Positions 1 to 5,827 of a DNA stretch of 8,166 nt are shown one piece after another. Origin of the DNA: Deltaproteobacteria bacterium. Lineage in GTDB: Bacteria; Myxococcota; Myxococcia; Myxococcales; 40CM-4-68-19. The stretch covers positions 1 to 8,166 of the forward strand of contig JAFEBC010000752.1 of the NCBI GenBank assembly GCA_018266095.1. The letters are read 5' to 3'. The position numbers and the translations under genes were made by a program. Under the pieces are notes generated by a model. The model made no database searches. It saw only the letters and a program-made list of their open reading frames with translations, and was not told where the DNA came from. Each line of letters begins with the position of its first letter. Within the stretch, counting starts at the first letter, position 1.

Positions 1-1405
1 CCAGCACCGTCTTCCAGAACCCCCAGTCGAGCCACGCGCGCACCTCGGGCTTGAGCCGCGGCTCGAAGGCCAACAGGAACGCCGGGTCCTTCATCGGCCC
101 GAGGTTGCTCCACGTGTACGCCTGGTCCTTGGGCGTCTGCGCGCGCCTGGACAGCTTGATCGCCTGCTCCAGCGCATCCTGCGCCCGCGTGAGCCGCGTC
201 TCGGGCGCGCCGTGGTCCTTCACCGCCAGGAGCATGCGCGAGCACCACGAGCACTGCCCCGCGCCGATCATGGCGTACGTCCAATCCCACTCCTCCTGCG
301 ACACCGCGCCGTCGCTCGCGAACACGCGCACGAGGTTCTGCGGAACCGCGAACCTGTCGAGCTTGGTGGGCGGATAGGCCGTCCGGTACCACGCCTGGAT
401 CGCCTGCGTGTCGGCCTTGAGCTTCTCCAGCGAATCCAGCACCGCCCAGTGCACGTCCGGCGACCCGTACTGCCCACCCGTAGGCGCCGCCTGCACCGCC
501 TTGAGCAGCCGCTGCACGCCCGCCGCCGAGTCCAACTCCTTGGAGAGCGCGGCCTCCAGCACGTCGAACACCAGCGCCTTGTTCGCCACCAGGTCGCGCA
601 CCAGCTTGATCCGCTGCGTGAGCAGCTTGCTCTCGGCGAAGTCCTGCCGCAGCGGCTCGTACGTGGTCAGATACCAGGCCCACAGCGGCCGGAACTCGTC
701 GATGGCCTCCTGCCGCGAGTGGTCGCCGAAGGTCGTGTCGCGGTCGCGCGTCATCCACGAGGTCTCGTCCGCGAGCGCGTTCTGCCGCTTCTGGGTGAAC
801 TCGAACTCGTCCATGCCCGCGCGCAATTTCTCATCGAGCGCCATCAGCGCCGGCGTGGGCCGCACGTCGATCTTGTCGCAGTGCGCGAGCGCCGCCGTGA
901 GCAGCGAGGCGCGCTTGCGGAAGCTGTCCGCATCCCGTCCCTGCAGGTGCCGGAACGTGTCGATGTCCTTCTCGCACGCGGCCGGATCGGCGAAGTCCTC
1001 GCTCTGGAACTTCGAGCACTCCGCCTTCTCGTCGGCCTTCGAGTAGAGCACCTGCACCCACGCCTGGCAGCCGTCGGGCCCGCACTCGCTCGACTTGTAC
1101 TTGGGCACCGTGGCCCCGCGCTTCACCCTGCGGCAGCGCTCGACGACCTTGCGCTGCAGGTCGACGCCCGTGAGCGTCTCCTTGGTCTCCACGACCGACT
1201 CGACCTCGACGCCGCACACCTTGCAGATCTTGTCCTCGCAGATGCCCAGCGCGGCCGCGAGCGCGTCCTCGTCCGATTTGCCCTCGCCTTGGCAGGTGAA
1301 CGTGTGCCCGCTGTCGTCGGCCTTGTCGGCGTCGTTGGCCCACCTCGGACCGGCGAAGGCGGGCAGGGCGCACAGGAGCAGCATCGAGAGGAGTCGAGTG
1401 GTCAC
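1..1405 (-). CDS. Secreted cysteine-containing protein of unknown function (C-terminus beyond window)
   Basis: The reverse strand is open from a GTG at 1405 to the window edge (468 codons, no stop reached); an in-frame TAG lies at 1417-1415 just upstream. The first 18 or so residues (VTTRLLSMLLLCALPAFA) form a Sec signal peptide ending in AFA, so export is likely. The GTG is preferred over an ATG at 1384 because it supplies the basic n-region, but neither has a clear Shine-Dalgarno. Residues about 36-130 form a compact domain with cysteines at 38, 56, 61, 64, 91, 108, 113 and 130. Its pattern (C-x-G-x-G, an alanine-rich helix, a valine-rich strand, then WVQVLYSK) loosely recalls LPP20-type periplasmic domains. 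Residues about 150-468 look largely helical, with a CSWC motif at 385-388. I do not recognise the family. The CxxC could be a redox or metal site, but no thioredoxin fold is evident. The frame is certain; the function is not. Confidence 0.85.
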   Translation of the reverse strand, partial: MTTRLLSMLLLCALPAFAGPRWANDADKADDSGHTFTCQGEGKSDEDALAAALGICEDKICKVCGVEVESVVETKETLTGVDLQRKVVERCRRVKRGATVPKYKSSECGPDGCQAWVQVLYSKADEKAECSKFQSEDFADPAACEKDIDTFRHLQGRDADSFRKRASLLTAALAHCDKIDVRPTPALMALDEKLRAGMDEFEFTQKRQNALADETSWMTRDRDTTFGDHSRQEAIDEFRPLWAWYLTTYEPLRQDFAESKLLTQRIKLVRDLVANKALVFDVLEAALSKELDSAAGVQRLLKAVQAAPTGGQYGSPDVHWAVLDSLEKLKADTQAIQAWYRTAYPPTKLDRFAVPQNLVRVFASDGAVSQEEWDWTYAMIGAGQCSWCSRMLLAVKDHGAPETRLTRAQDALEQAIKLSRRAQTPKDQAYTWSNLGPMKDPAFLLAFEPRLKPEVRAWLDWGFWKTVL

Positions 1406-1450
1406 GCGGACAATCTAGCAGGTGGGTCTGACATGCGACGTGAGGCCGGG

Positions 1451-1480
1451 TTTACAAATGACTTTTGATGGTCCAACAAT
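1451..1480 (+). promoter_or_regulatory. Candidate sigma-70-type promoter for the sigma/anti-sigma operon
   Basis: TTTACA at 1451-1456 matches the -35 consensus TTGACA at 5 of 6 positions. AACAAT at 1475-1480 matches TATAAT at 4 of 6, with an 18-base spacer. This is the most AT-rich stretch of the 140-base gap between the divergent genes at 1405 and 1546. Transcription would start near 1487 and leave a leader of about 60 bases before the ATG at 1546. It is a visual match only. I saw no convincing promoter for the leftward gene in the same gap. Confidence 0.35.
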
Positions 1481-1545
1481 GGGCCGTCGGTGTGCGCTTC
1501 CGCCGAAGTCGTCCTCCCCAAGCCGCCTGCACTGGAGGGCCGCCC

Positions 1546-2376
1546 ATGGCCCGCAAAGAGACCTCTGAGGTCGCCGCCACCGCCTCCTCGCGCGCCCGCC
1601 CGGCCAAGAACGGCGCCGAGAGGGAGCCGAAGCCGCGCAAGCTGGACGAGGGCAAGGTGGGCGAGGCCAAGAAGGACCTGCTCGAGCGCGGCGCCGTCAC
1701 CGAGGCGGGCGCGCTGCAGCTTCGCTCGGATCCGCTCGCCGACGCGGTGGCCGCGCGCGCGATCGTGGAGGCCGCGGGCGCGCATGAGGTGGAGCTGACG
1801 CGCCGGGGGCTCACGCCGCACCACTGCGCGGCCGCGCTCGAACTGGCGGCTGAGATGGAATCTGCCCTGCAGTCGCTCCCTGCCGCCGCCGTGAGCGCGC
1901 GTGGCCGCTCCGCCGACGCCGCTGACCTGATCGAAGAGGCCGCCTCGCTCGCGCACAACGCCCGCGAGGCCGTGCTGCGCGTGTCGCGTGGCGCCGACGG
2001 CCGCAGCGCCGCCCGCTCGTTCGGTCTGGGTGAGCTGATGAACGCCCGCCAGCCCGCGCACGTGCAGCGCGCCTTGAAGCGCCTCCTCGAAGGCGCCAAG
2101 GAGCACCCGGCCATCGCCAAGGACGCGGGCCTGCTCCCCGAGGATCTGCAGTCGATCAAGTCGCTCCTCACCGAGCTCGCGGGCCTCGCCGGTCAGTCCG
2201 CCACGCGCACCGACGAATCCGAGACGCTGCACAGGGCCCACGCCGCCCTGCGCGCCTTCTTCGACCTCTTCGCGGCCAAGTCGCGCCTCATCCTCGCGGC
2301 CGATCCCGAGGAGCGCGTGCGCGTGCTCTCGCTGCTCCCGCGCGCCACCGAGCGTCGCCGCCGCGGCATGAATTGA
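1546..2376 (+). CDS. Alanine-rich helical protein of unknown function, first gene of ECF sigma operon
   Basis: 276 residues. The ATG at 1546 is chosen over an in-frame ATG at 1465 because GGAGG at 1534-1538 sits 7 bases upstream of it. The extra 27 residues from 1465 (Arg/Pro-rich) look non-coding and would overlap the proposed promoter. Residues 1-45 are Lys/Arg/Glu/Ala-rich and probably disordered (MARKETSEVA...). Residues about 60-265 are nearly all predicted helix, rich in Ala, Leu, Glu and Arg. There is a single cysteine (C94), no signal peptide and no membrane segment, and a basic tail (ERRRRGMN), so it is probably cytoplasmic. It lies 27 bases upstream of the sigma gene in the same orientation and the same frame, with no terminator visible between them. 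Co-transcription suggests a link to that regulon, but nothing in the sequence shows what it does. I do not recognise the family. Confidence 0.8.
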   Translation: MARKETSEVAATASSRARPAKNGAEREPKPRKLDEGKVGEAKKDLLERGAVTEAGALQLRSDPLADAVAARAIVEAAGAHEVELTRRGLTPHHCAAALELAAEMESALQSLPAAAVSARGRSADAADLIEEAASLAHNAREAVLRVSRGADGRSAARSFGLGELMNARQPAHVQRALKRLLEGAKEHPAIAKDAGLLPEDLQSIKSLLTELAGLAGQSATRTDESETLHRAHAALRAFFDLFAAKSRLILAADPEERVRVLSLLPRATERRRRGMN

Positions 2377-2403
2377 CGATCGTCCCGGCCTCGACCCGCC
2401 GAC

Positions 2404-3054
2404 GTGCGCCAGAGTGACCCGGTGCCCGCCGAGACCCCAGACGCCGAGCTCATCGCGCGTCTGCGCGCCCGCGACGAGACCGCGTTCCTCGAGCTGGTCA
2501 ATCGCCTGCACGGCCCGCTGACCCGCCTCGCGCGCTCGATCGCGGGCGACGCTGGCGCCGAGGAGATCGTCCAGGACACCTGGGCCGCCGCCCTCACGGG
2601 CCTCGACACCTTCGAGGGCAAGAGCTCCCTCAAGACCTGGCTCTTCGCCATCGTGTTGAACCGCGCCAAGAGTCGCCGCGAGCGCGATCAGCGCCAGGTG
2701 CCGCTGTCGTCCTTGGGCCCACAGGACGACGAAGAGGGCGGCGTCGACCCCTCGTGGTTCACCGAGAACGGCCACTGGAACCACCCGGTCGAGCGCTGGT
2801 CCGACGACACGCCCGATCGCGTCCTCAACGACAAAGAGCTGAGAAAACGCTTGCTTGCGGCCCTGGAGCAGCTCCCCGACCGGCTGCGGACGGTGCTTGT
2901 CATGCGCGACATCGAAGGCCTGGACAGCGCCGAAGTGTGTAACGTATTGGGCGTCTCCGAGACGAATCAGAGGGTGCTCCTGCACCGCGCGCGGACCCGT
3001 ATGCGGGCCTTGCTCGAGGAGGAAACGCAGGACGAGACGAGGAGGCGGCCGTGA
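2404..3054 (+). CDS. ECF-subfamily RNA polymerase sigma factor
   Basis: 216 residues, a normal length for a group IV (ECF) sigma factor, which directs RNA polymerase to a dedicated promoter set. Sigma-70 region 2 spans about 24-95, including AEEIVQDTW (52-60) and the region 2.3/2.4 block KSSLKTWLFAIVLNRAKSRR (73-92). Region 4 spans about 146-203 with the helix-turn-helix around LDSAEVCNVLGVSETNQRVL (173-192). The linker is long and acidic and carries an aromatic stretch (WFTENGHWNHPVERW, 118-132), a feature of ECF groups that pair with small zinc-binding anti-sigma factors. The start is uncertain: GTG at 2404 has no obvious Shine-Dalgarno, and GTG at 2422 is an alternative. The in-frame stop of the preceding gene ends at 2376. 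The stop overlaps the next gene by 4 bases (GTGA), indicating translational coupling with its probable anti-sigma factor. Family confidence is high; ECF group number and regulon are unknown. Confidence 0.93.
   Translation: MRQSDPVPAETPDAELIARLRARDETAFLELVNRLHGPLTRLARSIAGDAGAEEIVQDTWAAALTGLDTFEGKSSLKTWLFAIVLNRAKSRRERDQRQVPLSSLGPQDDEEGGVDPSWFTENGHWNHPVERWSDDTPDRVLNDKELRKRLLAALEQLPDRLRTVLVMRDIEGLDSAEVCNVLGVSETNQRVLLHRARTRMRALLEEETQDETRRRP
3040..3045 (+). promoter_or_regulatory. Shine-Dalgarno fixing the anti-sigma GTG start
   Basis: AGGAGG lies inside the last codons of the sigma gene, 5 bases before the GTG at 3051. It settles that this short gene starts with GTG inside the sigma stop (GTGA overlap). 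Confidence 0.8.
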
Positions 3055-3284
3055 TCACGTGCCGCGAGGTGGTGACGATCACCACCGATTATCTGGAGGG
3101 CAAGCTCAGCTTCGCGGAGCGCGTGCGCTTCCAGCTCCACTTGGGCATGTGCAGCCACTGCCGCGCCTGGCTCTCGCAGATGAAGGCCACCATCCAGGTG
3201 CTGGGCAAGCTGCCCGCCGAGGAGCCGCCGCCCGAGGTGCGCGACGAGCTGCTCGAGCGGTTCCGGGCTTGGAAGAAGAGCTAG
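3051..3284 (+). CDS. Small soluble zinc-finger anti-sigma factor
   Basis: 77 residues from a GTG start. A cysteine at 4 (MITCREV), then H30, C34 and C37 (HLGMCSHC) give the His-x3-Cys-x2-Cys core of zinc-binding anti-sigma domains (ZAS, zf-HC2). The segment between them, TDYLEGKLSFAERVRFQLHL (12-31), is the usual helical part. Family members bind and sequester the cognate ECF sigma factor in the cytoplasm. Most membrane-anchored relatives have a transmembrane helix and a periplasmic sensor after this domain; here the protein ends about 40 residues later in a charged helix (PEVRDELLERFRAWKKS). It is therefore a cytosolic, ZAS-only form, and any signal would have to be sensed inside the cell, possibly through zinc or thiol chemistry at the finger. 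Its 4-base overlap with the sigma gene points to stoichiometric co-expression. The pairing is inferred from position and family. Confidence 0.9.
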   Translation: MITCREVVTITTDYLEGKLSFAERVRFQLHLGMCSHCRAWLSQMKATIQVLGKLPAEEPPPEVRDELLERFRAWKKS

Positions 3285-3298
3285 CCTTCGCGGCCTAG
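3281..3298. other. Short imperfect inverted repeat spanning two convergent stop codons
   Basis: CTAGCC at 3281-3286 can pair with GGCCTAG at 3292-3298 (C3294 bulged) around a 5-base loop. The two outer CTAGs each contain a stop codon: TAG of the plus-strand anti-sigma gene, and TAG of the minus-strand lipoprotein gene. There is no T-tract on either side, so it is not a convincing intrinsic terminator, although it is the only hairpin-like element between these converging genes. Confidence 0.25.
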
Positions 3299-4998
3299 AA
3301 GTGCACCACGTCGCGCACCGAGCACCACGCCGTCTCCGCGTGCGCCGACTCGCGGTCCGTCGCGTTCCCCGCCTGCGGGCACGCCTCGTCCTGCGTCCAG
3401 TCCTTCCAGTCCGCCGAGCGGCCGAGCTGCGCGGCGTACGCCTTGAACGCCGGGTAGTTGGCCTTCTCGAACGGCACCGGCGCGAGGCACTGCGACGACT
3501 GCTGCTGCCGCGCGGTGTTGTACTTGAGCACGATGTCGTACATGGCCGGCGTGGTCGAATCCCAGCAGCACGTCGGCGAGGCCGAGTAGTCGAGCTCGGG
3601 GAAGAGGTAGTCCTCGGCCTTGCGGTACTTGCGGTCGGTCGTCGCCTTGTCCCAGCCCCACTGGTCCGCGGCCAGCGCCACGAGCTCGCCGAAGTAGCCC
3701 TCGCGCAGCGTGCGGTTGCTGCAGCTCGCCGGGTGCTGGCGGAGGGAGCCGCGGGCCTGCTCGATCTGGTTCACGAGGAGCGTCAGCTTCTGCTGCGGGC
3801 TCACGTCGGCGAGGAGCGTCTGGAACTGCGCCGGGCGGGCCGCGATGGTGGCGAGGTCCGAGTCGGAGATGGCGTTGGCGACATCCCAGGTCGGCACGTT
3901 GTTCACCCACTTGCCGTTCACCTGCTGGGCCACGCGGAACCGGCGCAGGCCGCCGCCGAGCTTGGCGTACGGGTTGCCGTCGTCATCGGTGCCGACGCCG
4001 CCAGTGATGTCCGAGAGGAAGTACGAGCGCGCCCACGCCGAGTCGGCCCAGAGCGGGTTGCGGCGCGGCATCGAGCCCGACACCAGCTCCACCGCGAACT
4101 GACCGGCCGGGAGCGGCGTGACCGTCTTGAGCACCAGCGTGTGGCCGATGCCGACCTTCTGCCAGCGCTCGAGCAGCATGTCGCCCGTCTGCAGCGCCGT
4201 GGGCACGAGGTGGTACGCGTTCGAGGCGTCCGCGAGGTTCATCGAGCCGAACCAATCGAGCAGGTACACGAGGAACCACGCGGTGCGCTTGTTCAAGAGC
4301 GCCTCATCCGCCCACGCGCCGAAGCCCGCGTTCGTGCCCAGCCAGTCGTTCCCGTCCGAGTCCGTCAGGTGCTTCGCGCGCAGCGCCGTGTCGTGCGGCC
4401 AGTTCGAGAGCGCCGACGAGCCGCGCGCCGAGTAGTCCGCGTAGGCCGTCTTGAAGTTCGGCGTGCCCTTGTAGCGGCCCGCGGCGTTGCGGAAGCCGAA
4501 GTGGCCCAGGTACACGCGGCCCGACGAGTCGCCGCCCTCGATGATGAACGGCAGGCCGTACCAGCTCGCGAACACGGCGCGCAGGAGCAGCATCGTCTCC
4601 GAGCACTCCAGCACCGGCATGCGGATGGTCTTGCCGTACGGGGTGGTGAGCTGGAACGTCGTCGAGCCGTCCTCGATCTGCACGAGCGGCATCGAGGCCA
4701 CCCACTTGCTGAACTTCTGGTCCCAGCGCAGGCCCGAGTTCGCGCCCCACGCCAGGCCCGCAAGGTTCGCGGCCGTGGTGTTCGTGTCGCTCCACCGGGC
4801 CGTCACCGTCCACACCTGCGTCGAGCTGCCCTCGACGGACACCGGCAGGCCCGGCTTGCCGGCCGCGTTGGTCGTGAGGAACTTGCCCTCCTGGTCCATG
4901 GTCTCGTCGCCGGAGTCGTCGGTCAGGTCACCGCCACAGGCAGTGAGCGTCGAGAGGGCGAGGAGTGCGGCCGCAGTGAGATGGAGGTGGGTGCGCAT
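3295..4998 (-). CDS. Large lipoprotein, possible papain-fold (NlpC/P60- or transglutaminase-like) hydrolase
   Basis: 567 residues. The ATG at 4998 opens a typical lipoprotein signal (MRTHLHLTAAALLALSTLTA, then C21 in an L-T-A-C lipobox), and GAAGG (complement of 5006-5010) lies 7 bases upstream. The frame is open further upstream (to an ATG at 5088), but those residues would bury the signal peptide. The mature start is Gly/Asp/Ser-rich, a typical tether. The best enzyme clue is C132 at the head of a hydrophobic helix (ECSETMLLLRAVFASWYGLP, 131-150), followed by RVYLGHFGF (161-169) and GDMLLERWQKVGIGHTLVL (272-290) with H286. This Cys-helix then GD...GHT order resembles papain-like thiol hydrolases. 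Further cysteines occur at 426, 477, 478, 504, 540 and 559 and may form disulfides. No named family is recognised. It is convergent with the anti-sigma gene, with only 10 bases between the stops. The lipoprotein call is strong; the enzyme call is speculative. Confidence 0.85.
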   Translation of the reverse strand: MRTHLHLTAAALLALSTLTACGGDLTDDSGDETMDQEGKFLTTNAAGKPGLPVSVEGSSTQVWTVTARWSDTNTTAANLAGLAWGANSGLRWDQKFSKWVASMPLVQIEDGSTTFQLTTPYGKTIRMPVLECSETMLLLRAVFASWYGLPFIIEGGDSSGRVYLGHFGFRNAAGRYKGTPNFKTAYADYSARGSSALSNWPHDTALRAKHLTDSDGNDWLGTNAGFGAWADEALLNKRTAWFLVYLLDWFGSMNLADASNAYHLVPTALQTGDMLLERWQKVGIGHTLVLKTVTPLPAGQFAVELVSGSMPRRNPLWADSAWARSYFLSDITGGVGTDDDGNPYAKLGGGLRRFRVAQQVNGKWVNNVPTWDVANAISDSDLATIAARPAQFQTLLADVSPQQKLTLLVNQIEQARGSLRQHPASCSNRTLREGYFGELVALAADQWGWDKATTDRKYRKAEDYLFPELDYSASPTCCWDSTTPAMYDIVLKYNTARQQQSSQCLAPVPFEKANYPAFKAYAAQLGRSADWKDWTQDEACPQAGNATDRESAHAETAWCSVRDVVHF

Positions 4999-5010
4999 GT
5001 GGGTGCCTTC

Positions 5011-5027
5011 AGCACGAGTCGTGCCAA
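5011..5027 (-). promoter_or_regulatory. Near-consensus sigma-54 (-24/-12) element upstream of the lipoprotein gene
   Basis: The reverse strand reads TTGGCACGACTCGTGCT. Against the published consensus YTGGCACGNNNNTTGCW it differs at one defined base (GTGC for TTGC), with exact GG-N10-GC spacing. It contains a perfect 13-base palindrome, GCACGA-G-TCGTGC (5012-5024), so it could instead be an operator. Difficulty: sigma-54 transcription would begin near 5000, only about 2 bases before the ATG at 4998, which would remove the GAAGG Shine-Dalgarno at 5006-5010 from the mRNA. Either the message is nearly leaderless, or this is a binding site or a chance match. Confidence 0.35.
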
Positions 5028-5106
5028 CCGGCGACATGACTTCTATGTGTTTGGACCGATGGCGCTTTTCGGGCCCGGTCGCGCCCAAGGGCTCAGATCA
5101 GGGCCA

Positions 5107-5133
5107 GTTGGAGTGGTGCGCCCGCGCTCCAAC
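5107..5133. repeat. Inverted repeat / hairpin in the lipoprotein - SCPU gap
   Basis: GTTGGAG (5107-5113) and CTCCAAC (5127-5133) are perfect 7-base inverted arms. On the plus-strand RNA two more pairs (a G-U and a G-C) extend the stem, leaving a 9-base loop. It lies about 100 bases past the stop of the leftward SCPU gene, where a terminator would be expected, but no T-run follows on the minus strand. It could be a factor-dependent termination or RNA-stability hairpin. Confidence 0.4.
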
Positions 5134-5160
5134 GGAACACGGATGCACCAAGGGGTTGCG

Positions 5161-5173
5161 CTGAAGGCTTCAG
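5161..5173. repeat. 13-base perfect palindrome
   Basis: CTGAAG-G-CTTCAG is a perfect odd palindrome in the non-coding gap, 8 bases before the 8-mer tandem repeat. With a single central base it would fold poorly as RNA and suits a protein-binding site better, but this is only the visible symmetry. It may be part of the adjoining repeat element. Confidence 0.35.
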
Positions 5174-5180
5174 ATCCAAG

Positions 5181-5212
5181 CTTCTGCGCTTCGGCGCCTC
5201 TGCGGTGAGTGA
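5181..5212. repeat. Degenerate 8-base tandem repeat, possible dispersed intergenic element
   Basis: Three consecutive 8-mers, CTTCTGCG, CTTCGGCG and CCTCTGCG, are followed by GTGAGTGA. On the reverse strand it reads as an ACCGCAGAGGCGC... phrase like the ACCGCAGAGACGCAGAG-type sequences that recur between genes in many unrelated bacterial genomes. That resemblance is from memory. The element sits 23 bases beyond the stop of the leftward SCPU gene. Confidence 0.45.
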
Positions 5213-5235
5213 TCGGGCGGGCACCCAGCCCCGAC

Positions 5236-5754
5236 CTAGAAGTTGAAGGTGACCGTGATGGTGTCCGTATACGTGCCCGCCGACACCGCCTGGCCCGAGA
5301 ACAAGCGCCCATAGATGGTGTTGCTCAGCGCCGTGCCCAGCAGGATGGCCACGGTCGCGGTGCCGCCGGTGCCGTCGCCCCACACGAAGTTGCGGCCCGG
5401 GTCGGTGTACAAATTGTAGGTCAAACTATCAGCGTACGAGCCCGCCATTTTCCTACCAGCGTACGTGCCCGTGTTGCCCTTCGAGAGCGAGATAGTGCCG
5501 ACGAGGTTCAGGCACGTGTACGTGAGCGTGGAGGTGATGTCGGTGTTGCTCGCGTTGTTGGGATCGTACACCCCGAACGCCACGTCGCCGGCGCTGATGT
5601 TGGTACAGGATCCCAAGGCAAAGCATCTGTTTGCGGCTCCAATTGTGAGCGAAAACACCAGGAGTCCGGTCCACAACACACGGGAAGGAATCGTTCTCCT
5701 GGGCCGCGCGGGCGCACACGCCCCGGCGCTGAAGCCGTGGAACTGACTCAGCAT
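5236..5754 (-). CDS. Spore coat protein U (SCPU) domain protein, divergent subunit
   Basis: 172 residues from the ATG at 5754. Upstream in-frame ATGs at 5808 and 5826 are less likely because they lie at or beyond the proposed transcription start. The hydrophobic export segment is at about 25-40, behind a long n-region containing RPRR (17-20); cleavage probably follows A46 (CFA). The mature part has the SCPU pattern: C50 and C81 (likely disulfide) flanking VAFGVYDPNN (58-67), then LTYNLYTDPGR (111-121), TIYGRLFSGQ (146-155), and a C-terminal beta strand GTYTDTITVTFNF ending in Phe. Family members are exported by chaperone-usher systems and form surface coats or pili, as protein U does on Myxococcus spores. 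Only 3-9 residues precede C50 after any plausible cleavage site, so the usual N-terminal donor strand seems missing. The start is unsure because ATG 5754 has only a weak Shine-Dalgarno. Codons in the signal region are more A/T-rich than in neighbouring genes. Confidence 0.85.
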   Translation of the reverse strand: MLSQFHGFSAGACAPARPRRTIPSRVLWTGLLVFSLTIGAANRCFALGSCTNISAGDVAFGVYDPNNASNTDITSTLTYTCLNLVGTISLSKGNTGTYAGRKMAGSYADSLTYNLYTDPGRNFVWGDGTGGTATVAILLGTALSNTIYGRLFSGQAVSAGTYTDTITVTFNF

Positions 5755-5771
5755 TGCGTGAATTGCCTGGG

Positions 5772-5791
5772 TTGGGCGCAAAGTTTGCACT
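5772..5791 (+). promoter_or_regulatory. Sigma-54-like promoter / bipartite element for the rightward SCPU operon
   Basis: TTGGGCGCAAAGTTTGCACT contains GG (5775-5776), 10 bases, then GC (5787-5788) in TTGCA, the -24/-12 spacing of sigma-54 promoters. Relative to TGGCAC-N5-TTGCA it differs at two bases. Transcription would start near 5800, leaving about 54 bases to the ATG at 5854. A similar element lies in the opposite orientation at 5820-5839. An operator for another regulator is the main alternative. Confidence 0.5.
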
Positions 5792-5827
5792 TGGGTCTCG
5801 CGGCGCATGTGGGGAGCGCAGTGCAAA
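5784..5827. repeat. 8-base inverted repeat between divergent SCPU genes
   Basis: TTTGCACT (5784-5791) and AGTGCAAA (5820-5827) are perfect inverted copies separated by 28 bases. They are the -12 halves of the two 20-base elements described separately. Their 36-base centre-to-centre spacing is about three and a half DNA turns. Confidence 0.7.

Noticed and set aside
212..1468. Plus-strand open frame of 418 codons
   Set aside because: It is antisense to the secreted protein gene, Arg/Leu/Val/His-rich with no domain pattern, and arises from G/C bias at third codon positions.
1402..2985. Minus-strand open frame of 527 codons
   Set aside because: It runs antisense across both the helical-protein gene and the ECF sigma gene, is Gly/Arg/Ala-rich, and shows no domain; the sense genes have Shine-Dalgarno or family support.
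3281..3298. Bidirectional intrinsic terminator between convergent genes
   Set aside because: The stem is only six pairs with a bulge and no T-run follows on either strand; it is listed only as an inverted repeat.
3301..5208. Plus-strand open frame of 635 codons
   Set aside because: It is opposite the lipoprotein gene, dominated by Arg, Val, His and Leu, and continues into the repeat-bearing non-coding gap. It is a mirror of the real codon bias.
5778..5788. GCAAA-G-TTTGC palindrome as an independent operator
   Set aside because: It is real symmetry but falls entirely within the proposed -24/-12 element, so it adds no separate evidence.
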